A stretch of 64,000 bases of DNA from Pogonophryne albipinna. Taxonomy: Eukaryota > Chordata > Actinopteri > Perciformes > Artedidraconidae. The position numbers and the translations under genes were made by a program. The notes beneath the pieces are model-generated. The model ran no database searches. It worked only from the letters and a program-made list of their open reading frames with translations, and was not told the DNA's origin. This document shows, one piece after another, positions 38,901 through 51,700 of the stretch (its first letter is position 1; each line of letters opens with the position of its first letter). The stretch covers positions 11,244,660 to 11,308,659 of the forward strand of contig CM053260.1 in the NCBI GenBank assembly GCA_028583405.1, given 5' to 3'.

Positions 38901-39616
38901 CAGATATGTGCATGGTCTGCATCGCCTTTGCCTCCTGGGTGTTAAAATCATCTGATCCTGAGTCTGCTGATGCCTGGAAAGCAGGTATGAAACTTTTCCA
39001 GGGCTTCACAATACATCATTCGTTTATAAATCGTCATCACAATGTCAACTTTTTCTTGCCTTTTGTGTTCAGTTCGATGTATGCATTTACATAATGGTGG
39101 AAATAATATTATTTTCTTTATTTAACAAGATATTTGTTTTGATTCAACAGTATAAAAAAAGTAACAGAAGGCACTTTTTTTTTATTCAACAATGTTTTTG
39201 CATTTTTCTTGGTGTTGTACAGCTCTTAACTCCTTGTATTGATATGCTGCTGTTTCAGTCAATAATCTACAAATGTAACTGGTGTCTAAAATACAAACTT
39301 TAAAGGCCGTGCAACATCTTTACTCCGTCAGCTTCTTTCTGGGGGTGATGTCCTGCATTTCCTTTTTAAATAACTGATGAGTTTTTGAGGGGTGAACACC
39401 TTAAAATACGGACTCGAAGAAGACTTCATTTTTGAAACCACATGTTGAGGGGCTTTAAGTATTCATCATGAAGTGATGAACTGTGTAACTTGGCGAATTG
39501 ACAATTCCTCACATTAACCTTTATTTTAATCCTGTTCAGCTCTGCTGGCAAATGTGAGTGCGCTGTCGGCCATCCAGTACCTGCGGCAGTATGTGAAGAG
39601 GAGGAATCCTTCCTAA
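35960..39616 (+). CDS. perm1: PGC-1 and ERR-induced regulator in muscle 1
   Basis: In mammals PERM1 is induced by PGC-1/ERR and supports mitochondrial gene expression in striated muscle. Three coding exons: 35960-38762, 38868-38984, 39540-39616, giving 998 residues. A 5' UTR exon (to 35319) joins the exon starting at 35936. The N-terminus (IHIANDDWTSFYEECEECGL) parallels the PERM1 block with DxDWAEFxxxAxECGL. The C-terminus (SALSAIQYLRQYVKRRNPS) matches the PERM1 end. Between them lies a long acidic, Ser-rich disordered region with a basic patch (KKKRRQKKTRKER). The last third has ordered-looking segments (FAFASWVLKSSDPESADAWK). The ATG at 35960 was chosen because the frame upstream of it runs into the intron. 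Position next to the C1orf159 homologue agrees with human 1p36.33. Which teleost paralogue this is cannot be told from the window. Confidence 0.88.
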
Positions 39617-39749
39617 CAGGATCCCTGATACACAACAAAGAAGAGCGTAATCATTTCCAAACATTTTCACTTGGGTCCATCTATAAGGATATATATACTA
39701 TGTACTGTATGTCATATTGCCTCAGAGTTTTCATTTCTTTCCTTGTTAA

Positions 39750-39755
39750 AATAAA
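39750..39755 (+). terminator. perm1: Poly(A) signal of perm1
   Basis: AATAAA 134 bases after the perm1 stop codon. The following GT-rich sequence is weak but compatible with cleavage near 39775. Confidence 0.5.
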
Positions 39756-39775
39756 GCACATATGCTAGTAAGAAA

Positions 39776-42700
39776 TGTTTTGCTAAGTAGCTATGTTAAA
39801 GTTCAGTAATTTTACGTAAACAGATTCCATGAAAAGAGACAAACAAAAACAAAATTCTAATATTAGTAAAAGTAGGCCATATATTCAAGACCAAGTTGGA
39901 ACAAATTGGCTTAGGGTTGAAAGCCACAGACAGGATGGGGAAGTTAAAAACAACACATTGTTGGTTTTGATCTTATAATGGGATTTGTTTACCATAAGAA
40001 AGTTAAAGCTTATGCCCAGCATTATCGTTTAAACATGAAAACATTTCAGCTGCATTTTAAAACGTTAAGATAACTGGGTAAACTGATGTTATGTGGACCA
40101 CTACGTTAGCACAGATACTCATAATTTGTTGAGCCCTTTGAGATTGTGATGGCTTTGTATGTTAATACGGCTTTAAACACGCATGTTTTAATGGCAGCTT
40201 GTAGAGAGCTGATGCAAAGTGTCTCTGGGAGGTCGTTGTAGAGGATGAAAAGGTGGATGAAAACCTGAAAAGAGTTGCATTGTAGAGTATTGGTCCGCCT
40301 GTAAGTTGTAGGAACGTAAAGTAAGTGACTGCAGGAGCTGTGCATGATGGGTAAGCATTGGTTCCCTTATTTTGAGCTTTGTGCCCATTCGATACAAAGT
40401 AATGTCAACTTGTGACTAATCACAGGCTCACAATTTGTTTTTTAACACATTTGACACTTTAAGATTATTATATTTCCATAATGTCCCACAGGCTTGACAG
40501 GGTTAACCCCGTTTTAAACTACAAAACGAACAATGAAAATCCGTTTTTTTTTTAACCTCTGCCAACGAGGTTGTATTACTGCTTGGTTGGTCTGTTTATT
40601 TGTTTGTCTGTCAGCAGGTTGAAGGAAAAGGTACGGGCCTGATTTGCATGAAACTTGGCAGAAGGGTGAATTATGAGAACACCTTCAACTCTGGAGTGGA
40701 TACAAATCAGGGGGCAGACACAAAAAATATGTTTCATTTGTTGCAATTGTGAGACAGGGCATTGTGCTGCATTCATGTGATGTTAGAATAATCAGAGTTT
40801 GTGTGAACGTCCTCTCATGTCAGCCGCCACATTATGAACCACTGTGCCTAAATACTATGTGACTAGACAGCTCATCTGCTGAGATATTTTACAACCTGTG
40901 TTGCAACAAAATGTAAACTTTAGAAATAGCTACAAATATACATATTTTCCTATATAATTTATATAAACTAAAGAGAATTGACATATCCGGTTTTGTTGTC
41001 TCAAATGCTTTTATATTTTACTCCTGAACAATCTGCTGTAGTACATCTTAAAAAAGTGTTTCTGTAATTAAGCCCTTACCGATGTTAACTGTGGACAAAT
41101 AATAAAAAACGTCTTTAATTTCAACAGCACACAAACTGAAAGTAATGTCTAAAGTAATAAAGTTTGTCTGTGAACTAAGAGGAATTTGTGTCTTTTACAA
41201 ACATAAGAACACATTTCAAACACAGATGTATAATAGTCAAAGAGATAATAAGTTAAATCATGTGTTAAAGGAAAATGGAAAGATGTATTATACTTAAGAT
41301 ACTTAAGATCTTATTTATACAATTTTAAACTAAGATATGGCATTTTTGGGAAACAATGATATACATATATTTTACTTTGATCAATTCTTTTATTTTGAGT
41401 ATGCAATGACAAATGTACAAAGTAATGAATGTAAAAATTGTACATGTAATAAGCTAAGGCTCTAGCACTGACCTTTTTGGGTCATTATAATATTTGGTTT
41501 GGTTTGTTACTATTTTAAAAGTAATGACTTATTGTTGTGAATTTGTTTGCTGTATGTATTTGAGTGTTACACAATGAAAATTACTGAACTTAACTAAACG
41601 ATATCCTCTTAAATCACCAGGTATATCAGTTATATGAACATCTCTCAAAGAAAACTGACGACAACCTTCATCAAGGTAGAATTTATTACAGGAAAGTATT
41701 AGCTTTAGCTAGGTGTACCTTATAAATTGTATATACCACAGATTATTGATACAAAGAAACTCCAGGTGCAAAAAGAACAAGGGGTCATTGCAGAAATATT
41801 TATTGAAATAAATATGCAATGGATACACTTTTATATTATGTCACATAAATATTGAATTTAGAGGCAGTTCTTTCAAAAATTCCATTAAAATGTTTAGGAT
41901 TTAGTTTCACTCCAATTCATTTGCTCTCACCAAAACAATGTAAATACATTATTCTAACAAAACATTCTGCCTTAGCGACATATACTGGTCCAATTCATAA
42001 TTATCTTACTTTATAATACTCAATACTGTTTTAGCTTATGATTTACTGCTATCGTGCTGGATCGAAGGGCAAGTGTTCACATCTACTGCTATATCAATAG
42101 TACTCATTCATATAGAATATTGCAAACATTTAATATTTACAATCTCAAAAATGAGCGAATAAAAGCTTCGGTTATAATGTGAAAAGATATCTTGATATAT
42201 AAAACTTTAGGATTTAGACAAATATTTAGCAGATTTAAGAGAAAAAACAATCTATACTATGCTCTAAGCACCACAATGCAACTTGCTACTCTAGTTTGGT
42301 GGAAAAAAAGTCTGAGTCATGCTAGGTCGTTAGAGTCATTCAAACACTGATTAAAAGGTCATTCTGTACAAGGAAATCATTTAGAAATCATAGGTAGATA
42401 TTTCAACTTAACACCAAAGTCAGTCTGTTTTCATATCCTTTATGAGAGTTATATTTTCATTAGCAAATTCACGTCACTGCATATGAAACAGTTTTACAGT
42501 TTGTTAGAGAAAAATCTGTCACTTCAAATCTCACATGAATGGGTGAGATTGTTTGTCATTTTGATAATAAAAACTAGTATAAAGTCTTAAGTGATATGAA
42601 AATCTGAGACGGACTTTGACAGTCCAATAAGTGCTGAACAAGGAATGCACGTAAAGATCCACAAAGATCTTCCTAAAATATATTAAAACAAAAAAATGGA

Positions 42701-42788
42701 CTCACAAATACTCTCTTACAGTCTTAAAAGTACACAGTATTCTATTTGGGTATGAGTGTAGGGATTCAGGGCATGCACCACCTGGCAC
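39776..42788. other. Convergent interval between perm1 and rere; probable rere 3' UTR
   Basis: No coding exon seen in about 3 kb of AT-rich DNA. On the minus strand, AATAAA at 41799-41804 (TTTATT on plus) would give rere a 3' UTR of about 1 kb. Other hexamers further left are possible ends. Nothing else is recognisable. Confidence 0.4.
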
Positions 42789-45700
42789 TCAAGATGGCTT
42801 GTCACCTTCTTTCTTCAGACGGCTTCAGCAAACAGAAACAAAGAAACAGGGTCAACAATTTTGTCAGTGAGACACATTTTACTGGAGTTCAACTAAACAT
42901 TGTGTAATTATCTTGTCTTGCACGGTATATTGATATGAGAAATATATCACAATACCCTACCATTAGGAAGGGTACAATAGCCTATATTTATTAGTAGTGT
43001 GGGGGTAATAATGAGAGGGTGGTGGTTGTGCATTGCTATGCTACCACCTGCTGCAGACATTTTGGGAGAGTTTTTTGTGTCATACTGTATATGCACGCTT
43101 CACATACGCTGGCTGTTTTCGAGCGGCCACTGCTCTTGGACAAAGCATCGGGAGCAGAGCGAAATATGGCTCTAAAATACTGTAGCTGAGTCGCGCTTAT
43201 ACTTATGAATGTCTTACTGTTAATGTCTTTCATTGTTGTAAAGCACTTTGAATTGCCTTGTGTTGAAAGGTGCTATATAAATAAACTTGACTTGCCTTGT
43301 CTATGAAGGTAATTAAATAACAGAGCTGTTGATTGCTTCTACATTGTTAAGAGTAGCATAAGCGCACTCTTTAGGTTTTAGCCTTTCACAATAAAAGCCC
43401 TGGACCATATGTGCTATGTCAACTCAACAAGTAAGCTTCCAGTATTGCTGACACTTATCTCAGCAAGATTTGAACCGGTTTTTAGCAGCACTTTGACATT
43501 AAAGTTGACGTTTTCCCGTGAAATTGTTACAGTATCACTATCAACATTTTTTAGGCAGGTATTTTGATACTGTGTCAACACTAGAATAATGTTGATAATT
43601 ATGGCTCCATCTTAGAGAAACTGAGTCATTACTATGGGGCTTTAATGTAGTCACATAAAGCTGCATAGCTACCATAATAAAGTGATACCTCCGATTGTTG
43701 AAAGCCTGTGCACTAGATAATACATTGAAAAGCCTCACCTGTAGTAATCTTCCTGACTCGGGAGTTGGCCTCCATGCATGTGATGAGCATGCAGCCACTG
43801 CTGCTCCATCGCCATCCTCTGCAGCTCTGCAGACTGGGCATGCATCGCCTGGAGCTGGTGGGCAGCAGACATCTGAGGAATCTGGCCCTGCAGCTCTCGT
43901 TGATATGCTCCTACGGGAAACAGAGATTTAATAAAGAGTCAAATTAAAGGGACTGGTTTTAAATTGTTGGCTGTTAGAATGAGTTGATGCGTACTGAGCA
44001 TACTTCCTTAATTCTCCACAACATTAGAAAATAAAAACGTGTTAACACTAGAGCAATGAGTGTTTGGTTACGTGTGGTTTTATGTCTTGTTTGTTCTTAT
44101 AATGTCAGAGCTGCTCCAGCGTATCATAGTTGCTAAATGTATTGTCAACATTTCCCAGGGACAAACATTGTATTTTCATGCTTTTTTATAGATTTGTGTA
44201 AATCTGTGTGTTATAAGAACTGTCTCTGTTAAGCAGGCTTTAATTGTATCTGTATACTTTTGTTCACTGCTTTTATCTTTTTATCGTCTGTGCTTTTAAA
44301 CTTTTCCCATACGCACCGTCCCTGTCTAATGTAGCTCAGCGTAAGTTCAATCAGGAAGACAACATCATCGGGCGTCACACGTTATCTCAATAAGTGATCA
44401 GGGGCATTACGCCCCGGCTAGCCAATCATCGCACCTGCTAACCCCTTTAAATCTGCTCTCCCCTTCCTGTCAGTTGTCATTTCAGGTGTCAACGCACAAG
44501 CAGCAGCAGGGCTTCGTCCCAGCTCCAGGCATTATTCATCAGCTCCGCAGTCTTGCGGATTAAGCTACAGGCGGCGTTCCCCAGTCGGGTAGCGGGTCCA
44601 GCCGGCCGCCACGCAAACCCGGACGCGGGAGGAAAAGACAAGGAAATCGGGCTCCATGGAAGTTCCTCCGGCTTAATGGGAATGGCTACTTTCGCAAACA
44701 ACTGACGCACGCCTTCAGTCTCTCGAGAAGGCATCACTGGCATCAGGGCCGCCTAATGCGGCGCTTCCGGCTTCACGCGGAACGGGTCCTCATCGCATGC
44801 GGAGTTTTACCCATTCTGGCTTCAACCACAACCCCTCCTGCAGGCAGGCAGGGCTTAAGCTACATCCCATTGAAGCTACTCCCTCCTGCGCTCACTTTAA
44901 ACAGGCGTCAGGGTAGCGCTGGCAAAGGCAGTTGCAACAAATTCACGAGATGTTTCGTTATATTGTTATGACATTGGGTCATGCAGCGTGAGATCGCTAC
45001 CCCTTTAAGAGAGGGGTGTGGCGCGTGCACAGGCGCGTGGGTGTGGTAGAGCGAGCGAGCGGGATACATGCTTTCTAGAAGTAAACGAGGCAACAGAAGG
45101 AAGGTCCGTGATCTTCCGAATCTATCTTCCGAAACATCCATCCATCCATCTTCTTCCGCTTATCCGTGGTCGGGTCGCGGGGGTAGCAGTTCCAGCAGAG
45201 AGCCCCAAACTTCCTTTTCCCTGGCGACATCAACCAGCTCTGACTGGGGGATCCCAAGGCGCTCCCAGGCCAGCGAAGAGATATAATCCCTCCACCTGGT
45301 CCTAGGTCTACCCCTTGGTCTCTTCCCAGTTGGACGTGCCTGGAACACCTCCCTAGGGAGGCGCCCAGGTGGCATCCTAACTAGGTGCCCGAACCACCTC
45401 AACTGGCTCCTTTCGACGCGAAGGAGGAGCGGCTCAACTCCGAGTCCCTCCCTGATGACCGAACTTCTCACCTTATCCCTAAGGGAGACACCAGCCACCC
45501 TGCGGAGAAAACCCATCTCGGCCGCTTGTATCCGCGATCTCGTTCTTTCGGTCTTGACCCATCCTTCATGACCATAGGTGAGGGTAGGAACGAAAATGGC
45601 CCGGTAGACAGAGAGCTTTGCCTTCTGGCTCAGCTCCCTTTTCGTCACAACGGTGCGGTAAAGCGACTGCAGTACCGCTCCCGCTGCTCCGATTCATCTC

Positions 45701-48700
45701 ACGCTCCATTGTTCGCTCACTCGAGAACAAGACCCCGAGATACTTGAACTCCTTCACTTGGGGTAAGGACTCATTCCCTACTTGGAGTGGACAGTCCATC
45801 GGTTTCCTGCTGAGAACCATGGCCTCAGATTTGGAGGTGCTGATCCTCATCCCAGCCGCTTCACACTCGGTTGCGAACCGATCCAGTGAGTGCTGAAGGT
45901 CGCAGACCGATGAAGCCATCAGAACCACATCATCTGCAAAAAGCAGTGGTGCAATCCTTAGTCCACCGAACTGCAGACCCCCTCCCCCATGACTACGCCT
46001 CGAAATCCGATCCATGTATATTACAAACAGGATTGGTGACAAAGCGCAGCCCTGGCGGAGGCCAACCCTCACCGGAAATGGGTCCGACTTACTGCCGAGG
46101 ACCCGGACACAGCTCTCGCTTTGGGAGTACAGAGATTGGATGGCCCTGAGTAGAGACCCCCTCACCCCATACTCCCGCAGCACCTCCCACAGTAACTCCC
46201 TGGGAACCCGGTCATACGCCTTCTCCAAGTCCACAAAACACATGTAGACCGGATAAGCGTACTCCCAGGCCCCCTCCAGGATCCTTGCGAGAGTAAAAAG
46301 CTGATCCGTCATTCCACGACCAGGACGGAATCCGCATTGTTCCTCCTCAATCTGAGGTTCGACAATCGGCCTGACCCTCCTTTCGAGTACCTTAGAGTAA
46401 ACTTTCCCGGGGAGGCTGAGTAGTGTGATGCCTCTGTAATTGGCACACACCCTCTGATCTCCCTTTTTAAAAATGGGAACCACCACCCCGGTCTGCCACT
46501 CCTTCGGTACTGGGCCGTTCCTCCCAATCACGCCCCTCCAAGTGTCTCCATCATTGCCCACATGTGCGTTGAAGTCTCCCAGCAAGACTAAAGAGTCCCC
46601 TTCAGGAGCCCCATACAGGACTCTTTCCAGGGTCTCCAAGAAGGCCGTATACTCTGAACTGCTGTTGGGTGCATAAGCACACACAACAGTCAGAGTTTTC
46701 CCCCCCATAACCCGCAGGCGTAGGGAGGCGACCCTCTCGTCCACTGGGGTAAACTCCAACAACGAAGCACCCAACCGGGGACTTGTGAGTATCCCCACAC
46801 CCGCCCGGCGCCTCACACCTTGAGCAACTCCGGAGAAGAATAGAGTCCAACCCCTATCCAGAAGTAAGGTTCCAGAGCCGACGCTGTGCGTAGAGGTGAG
46901 CCCAACCAGATCCAACTGGTAACGCTCCACCTCCCGCACAAGCTCCGGCTCCTTCCCCCCCCAGAGACGTGACGTTCCACGTCCCCAAAGCCAGCTTCTG
47001 TCGCCCGGGTCTGGTCCGTCGAGACCCTCCGCTTTCACTGCCACCCTTCTGGCAGCGCACCCGACCCCATCGCTGTTTCCCGTAGGTGGTGGGCCCGCGG
47101 GACGGAGAAGCGGAGGTGTTGCCCACGTTGCCTTTTCGGGCTGGGCCCGGCCGGGCTCCGTGGCAAGCCCGGCCACCAGACGCTCACCGACGAGTCCTCC
47201 TTCTGGGCCTGGCTCCAGAAAGGGACCCCGGGCTTCCTCCGGGCCGGGTATCCTCACTTCTTATTGTTTTTTTCATTAGGTCTTTTGAACCAATCTTAGT
47301 CTGGCCCCTTGCCTGAGACCAATTTGCCATGGGAGACCCTACCAGGAACACAAGGTTCCAGACAACACAGCCCCCAGGTTCATCAGGGCACACAAACCTC
47401 TCTACCACGGTAAGGTGCTGGTTCTTCAGAGAAACAGAAGAGCTAAATAAATGCAACGACTCCCAAGAAGAGCTCGCCTCTCTTCAGTCTTTCCGATAAA
47501 TGGGTTATTGAACCCGAAGCGTTGCTTCTGCCTGGGAGACGACAGAGAGTCATCCCCCCCCGTTTCCTCGACTACGGTCTGGGAGCCGACAGGAAGTTTA
47601 ACACTATGCATTGCTACCTTTAGTTCAGGGTTAAGGTGAGTTTCAGGCAGTGTTGGGCGTAACGTGTTACAGTATGGAGTTTCAGTAACGTATTTCTTTG
47701 CGTACGAAGATCGTAATGCATTGCTAATGCAGTCCGGGTATTACTACCCATTACAATGCTCAGTAACTAACGCAATTTCAAGCTTCATCACAGTGTTACC
47801 TGAAATGAATGGTGTTTCGTAGGGCTTCTTTTCCTCAATGACCAAGTCGCTGCACATTCCTGTTCATGACACGACCAGATACTAAATAAATTAGGAATTC
47901 ACTCCCAATATTAATTGAACGATTTATTGACACTAATCTATAACCCCGCTCAACTGGGAAAAGAGAAGAAGAGAGAAGAAGAAACAAGAAGAGACTCCTC
48001 CAGGAGCACAGCGTGCCTAATCATGAGGAACTATAGGCCTGGTCACACACCTGGAGTGCCTAGACATCACATCAAGCTCATGGTATTAATGTTCCTCTAA
48101 CCAACTGCGTGCAGCCACATAAACGTCAAGACGTATACAGCAAACATCTCCAACGACAATTGCGCTTCCTCACCGGGAAACCGTACTTTGCAGGCGGATA
48201 ATCTTCGGCACGCCATCATCTCCCGCCTGGACGTGGCATCCGCCGGCCTCACGACCGCGGTTTCCCCGTCCCTTAAAGTCGTGCATTGCACATCCTCCGT
48301 TTTGGGGGGGAATATCTGCATGAGATCATCCGCATAGCGGCCGCTCAGATTCCACTATCGCTTACACATTTATTATCACACTCTGGATCTAACACTAGCA
48401 TCCCTCATCACATTACTTAAGCAAGTTCTCACTAGATCCGGCTTATCACCCCAATTATCTCGGGGCATTCGTTCAGGATAGGCGCAGCTACCGCCGCTGC
48501 TAATCAAGGCGTCTCATCCTCCAAGCTGAAGGTTAGACTAGGTTTCTTTTCCAGAAACAAGTCCTGTTTCTCGCTCGAGGCCAGGAAAAGGCTAGTCACT
48601 GTGACCTTTTTACCTGTGCTGGACTATGGTGGTTTGTTGTATATGAATGCACCTGCCTATCGCCTGAACAAGTTAGATGCCGCTATCACAGCGCACTGAG

Positions 48701-51700
48701 ATTTGTCACAAATTGTAAGCACTTACTCATCACTGTACCCTGTATGCCAAGGCAGGTTTGCATCACTTACTTTAAAGAGGCTCAGTCATTGGTACACGTT
48801 TATTTATAAAGCTTTGTTGGGTAAACTCCTGTATTATATCTGCTCTCTGATAACACAGAGAGTTGCAAGCAGCTATTGTCTGAGATCGCATGATGTAGTA
48901 TTGTTAGATGTGCCAAGAGCAAGGACTGTCTTAGGTAAGACAGCTTTTACGGCGCAGCTCCACTTGCTTGAACAATCTTCAGCAAGAATTGAAACTGAGC
49001 AATCTCATTCCTCTGCATGTTTTTAAAGCTAGGCTAAATGAAATGCTTGTTGATACTATGGGCACTTGTAAATGTCTATAACTAGGTTAATGTATCCTGT
49101 AAATATAATGTACGATGTCCTTTATTGTTTCATGTGGAACCTATATGCTGCAGGTCTCTGAGATCTATGATCTCAATGGGACCAATCTCGTTAAATAAAG
49201 GTTTAAAATGAAATGAAATGAAATCCTCATCCCTGCAACAACGCGGACGATGGTCCTCCTCTGCCTTCACATCCTACATCCGCCCGGACATCAGTGCTGT
49301 GCTGGCTATCCAAAGGTCCCTCAAACACTAAAATATGGTAATTATGCCTAGAACTGGTGGTGGTAACACGTCAGCATGTATACGTGTCTACTGTTCTCGT
49401 ATCTGTCAGGCTATGACTCCGGATCTGCGTACGCGTACGCTAATCCTGCAAGTGCAGGTTGCGGACGTGGGTCCGCGTTATGTTTAACCCTGCGGGTGCA
49501 GGTTGCGGACACAGGTCCGCGTTAGGTTTAACCCTGCGGGCGCAGGTTGCGGACATAGGTCCGCATTATGTTTAACCCTGTGGGTGCAGGTTGCGGACAC
49601 AGGTCCGCGCTTAGGTTTAACCCTGCGAGTGCAGGTTGCGGCCAGTGGGTCTGCGTCATGTTAACCCTGCAGTGCAGGTTGCGGCCAGTGGGTCCGCGCA
49701 TGTCTAACCCCGCAGCCCGGAAGCGATTCCGGCGCTCATCACGTCCCCATGTTAATCTCTCATTTCATCCATAGATCTCCGCAGCCAGCCGCAAGGTAAG
49801 AATTGCTCACAGCTCCGTACTTCATACTTCACTTCTTTTGGGGGTTCATCAGAGCGGTTCTTTCCCTCCTGAATGATCATCCTGCAAACCCGGGGCTCAA
49901 TCGCCAAAACATCATTACAGTTACTTGTTGTAATACGTCAATCACTATTCCCGCATGTCATGTGTCCCGATAATAAACATGTATTTCATACATCACGTCT
50001 CTCCTGATTGAAATAAAGTAATAAACTAAACTAGGAGTTGGGATTACGAACCAAACAGTGGGTGGCGCAGCATCTCATGATCATGAGGGAGATCGCCCAG
50101 TAGAGCGTTGGGGATCTGGCCCCCGGGGAAGGGGTAGCGGGCCAAACGTGGGCCTCCTTGCAGAGGGTCCAGAGGATGAGGGTTTTGACCTGGACGAAGA
50201 AAGTAAATCATTCAGTACATTTTGGTAAAACTGTCAAATGTTCTAAAGTCCTTAAGAATTCTCCCTCACATCTTTCGTCATAGCAGTGAAAAGCACCAAC
50301 ATCACCTTGCCCAAGCGGATCCTGCTGGTGCAGGTGGAGGTGGGAGTGAACGTGAGAGTGTTGGTGGTGGTGCGGCGTCACATTGAGCATCTGCAGCCTG
50401 GCGGCGGGGTCGGCCCCTACAGACGCCATCCTCTCTGCGTGGAGCCGCTCTGCAGTGAGTCGCTCTGCGTAGCTCAGCTCGGGGCGCAGCTGAGGCGCAG
50501 CCAGCACCATCCCTCGCTCCATGTGGTTCAGCCCGGGATGGAACTGGGCGAAGTGGTGGGGGGGCCCGGGGATGTGGGGGAGACCGATGGCCCCGTGTCT
50601 GGCAAAGTGCTCCATGGGGTTGGCAGATTGGTGTAGCATTTCCATTTCTGGGGGCTTGACCTCATAGCCGGGCTTCATCCTCTCGTGGAGCTCCCTCTCG
50701 CGCAGGTTCCTGAGCTCGCGCTCTCTGAGGTTGGGGTCAGCGCCGTACAGGCCCGGCATGTGGTAGGCCAGCAGGGGGTCGCCGGGGCTCAGCGACACGT
50801 AGAACGGGTGGTTGCGGTTTGATGGCGACATGACATGGGGTCGGGCGTAGTGACTCAGGGTGCGCAGGGCGGGTGTGTCAGGGCCGATGTAGGGGGGCAC
50901 AGCAGCCACAGTGGTGGGCGGCTGCTCAAAGGAGGGGCGTCCGTGGCCATGAACCGTCATCTGAACATCGCTCATACGACTGTCGTGGGAGGAGCTGGAG
51001 GCTCTCTGCAAGCAAGCAAATTGTTTCAGACAGTGTTCATTTCAGCAGTTCATTTAGATTAAGTGTTAGTATTGCTTATGTATTATAAATAAGAAATAGA
51101 CTCACACTCATTGCATTTCTGTCTGCCTCCCTTTCTCTGTCTCTCTCACGGTCTTTCTCCCTTTCACGTTCTTGTCGAGCACTGTGCTCAGCATCTCTCC
51201 TCAACTTTTCCACCGCCTCCTCTCTTTTCTTGGCCAGCTTGGAGGCCGTAAGTGGAGTGAAGAACAGGTCTGTTCTGGAACAGGAGTTGTAACCACGATC
51301 CAAGTGTTTGATAAACCTGAAAGACAAGATTAAACTATTAAACTTTCAGGAACGATTCAGTTGTTTGTTGTTTAGAGCTCGACTCGTCAGTTTTTTTAAA
51401 AACAATTTAGGCGTCAACTGTAATGCTGAAATCTAGGAATTCATTAACTCCCGGGTTTCCCACACATAATCTATATTTGGGCGGGCCGCCCAAGTATATT
51501 TCGCGACCCATTTAGTTTTTTATAAAAAACAAAAATTATTCGTCCGTGACCACGACGCCATCTGCGATCGATTAACTTGTGGACAATGATCCCTCGCTCC
51601 CTTGCTCTGATCTCGCCTCCTTCTGGCCTGTTAAGTGGCCTGCCCCACACAGGGTGACTGGCTGTCCACATGATGTGGCCTGCCGACATGGCCACTGTCA

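Noticed and set aside
47086..47639. Plus-strand frames in the GC-rich Rex3 leader
   Set aside because: They are antisense to the LINE leader sequence and match nothing.
49440..49711. Regular repeats resembling a CRISPR array
   Set aside because: Units are contiguous 43-45-bp tandem copies without unique spacers, in a vertebrate intron; this is a minisatellite.
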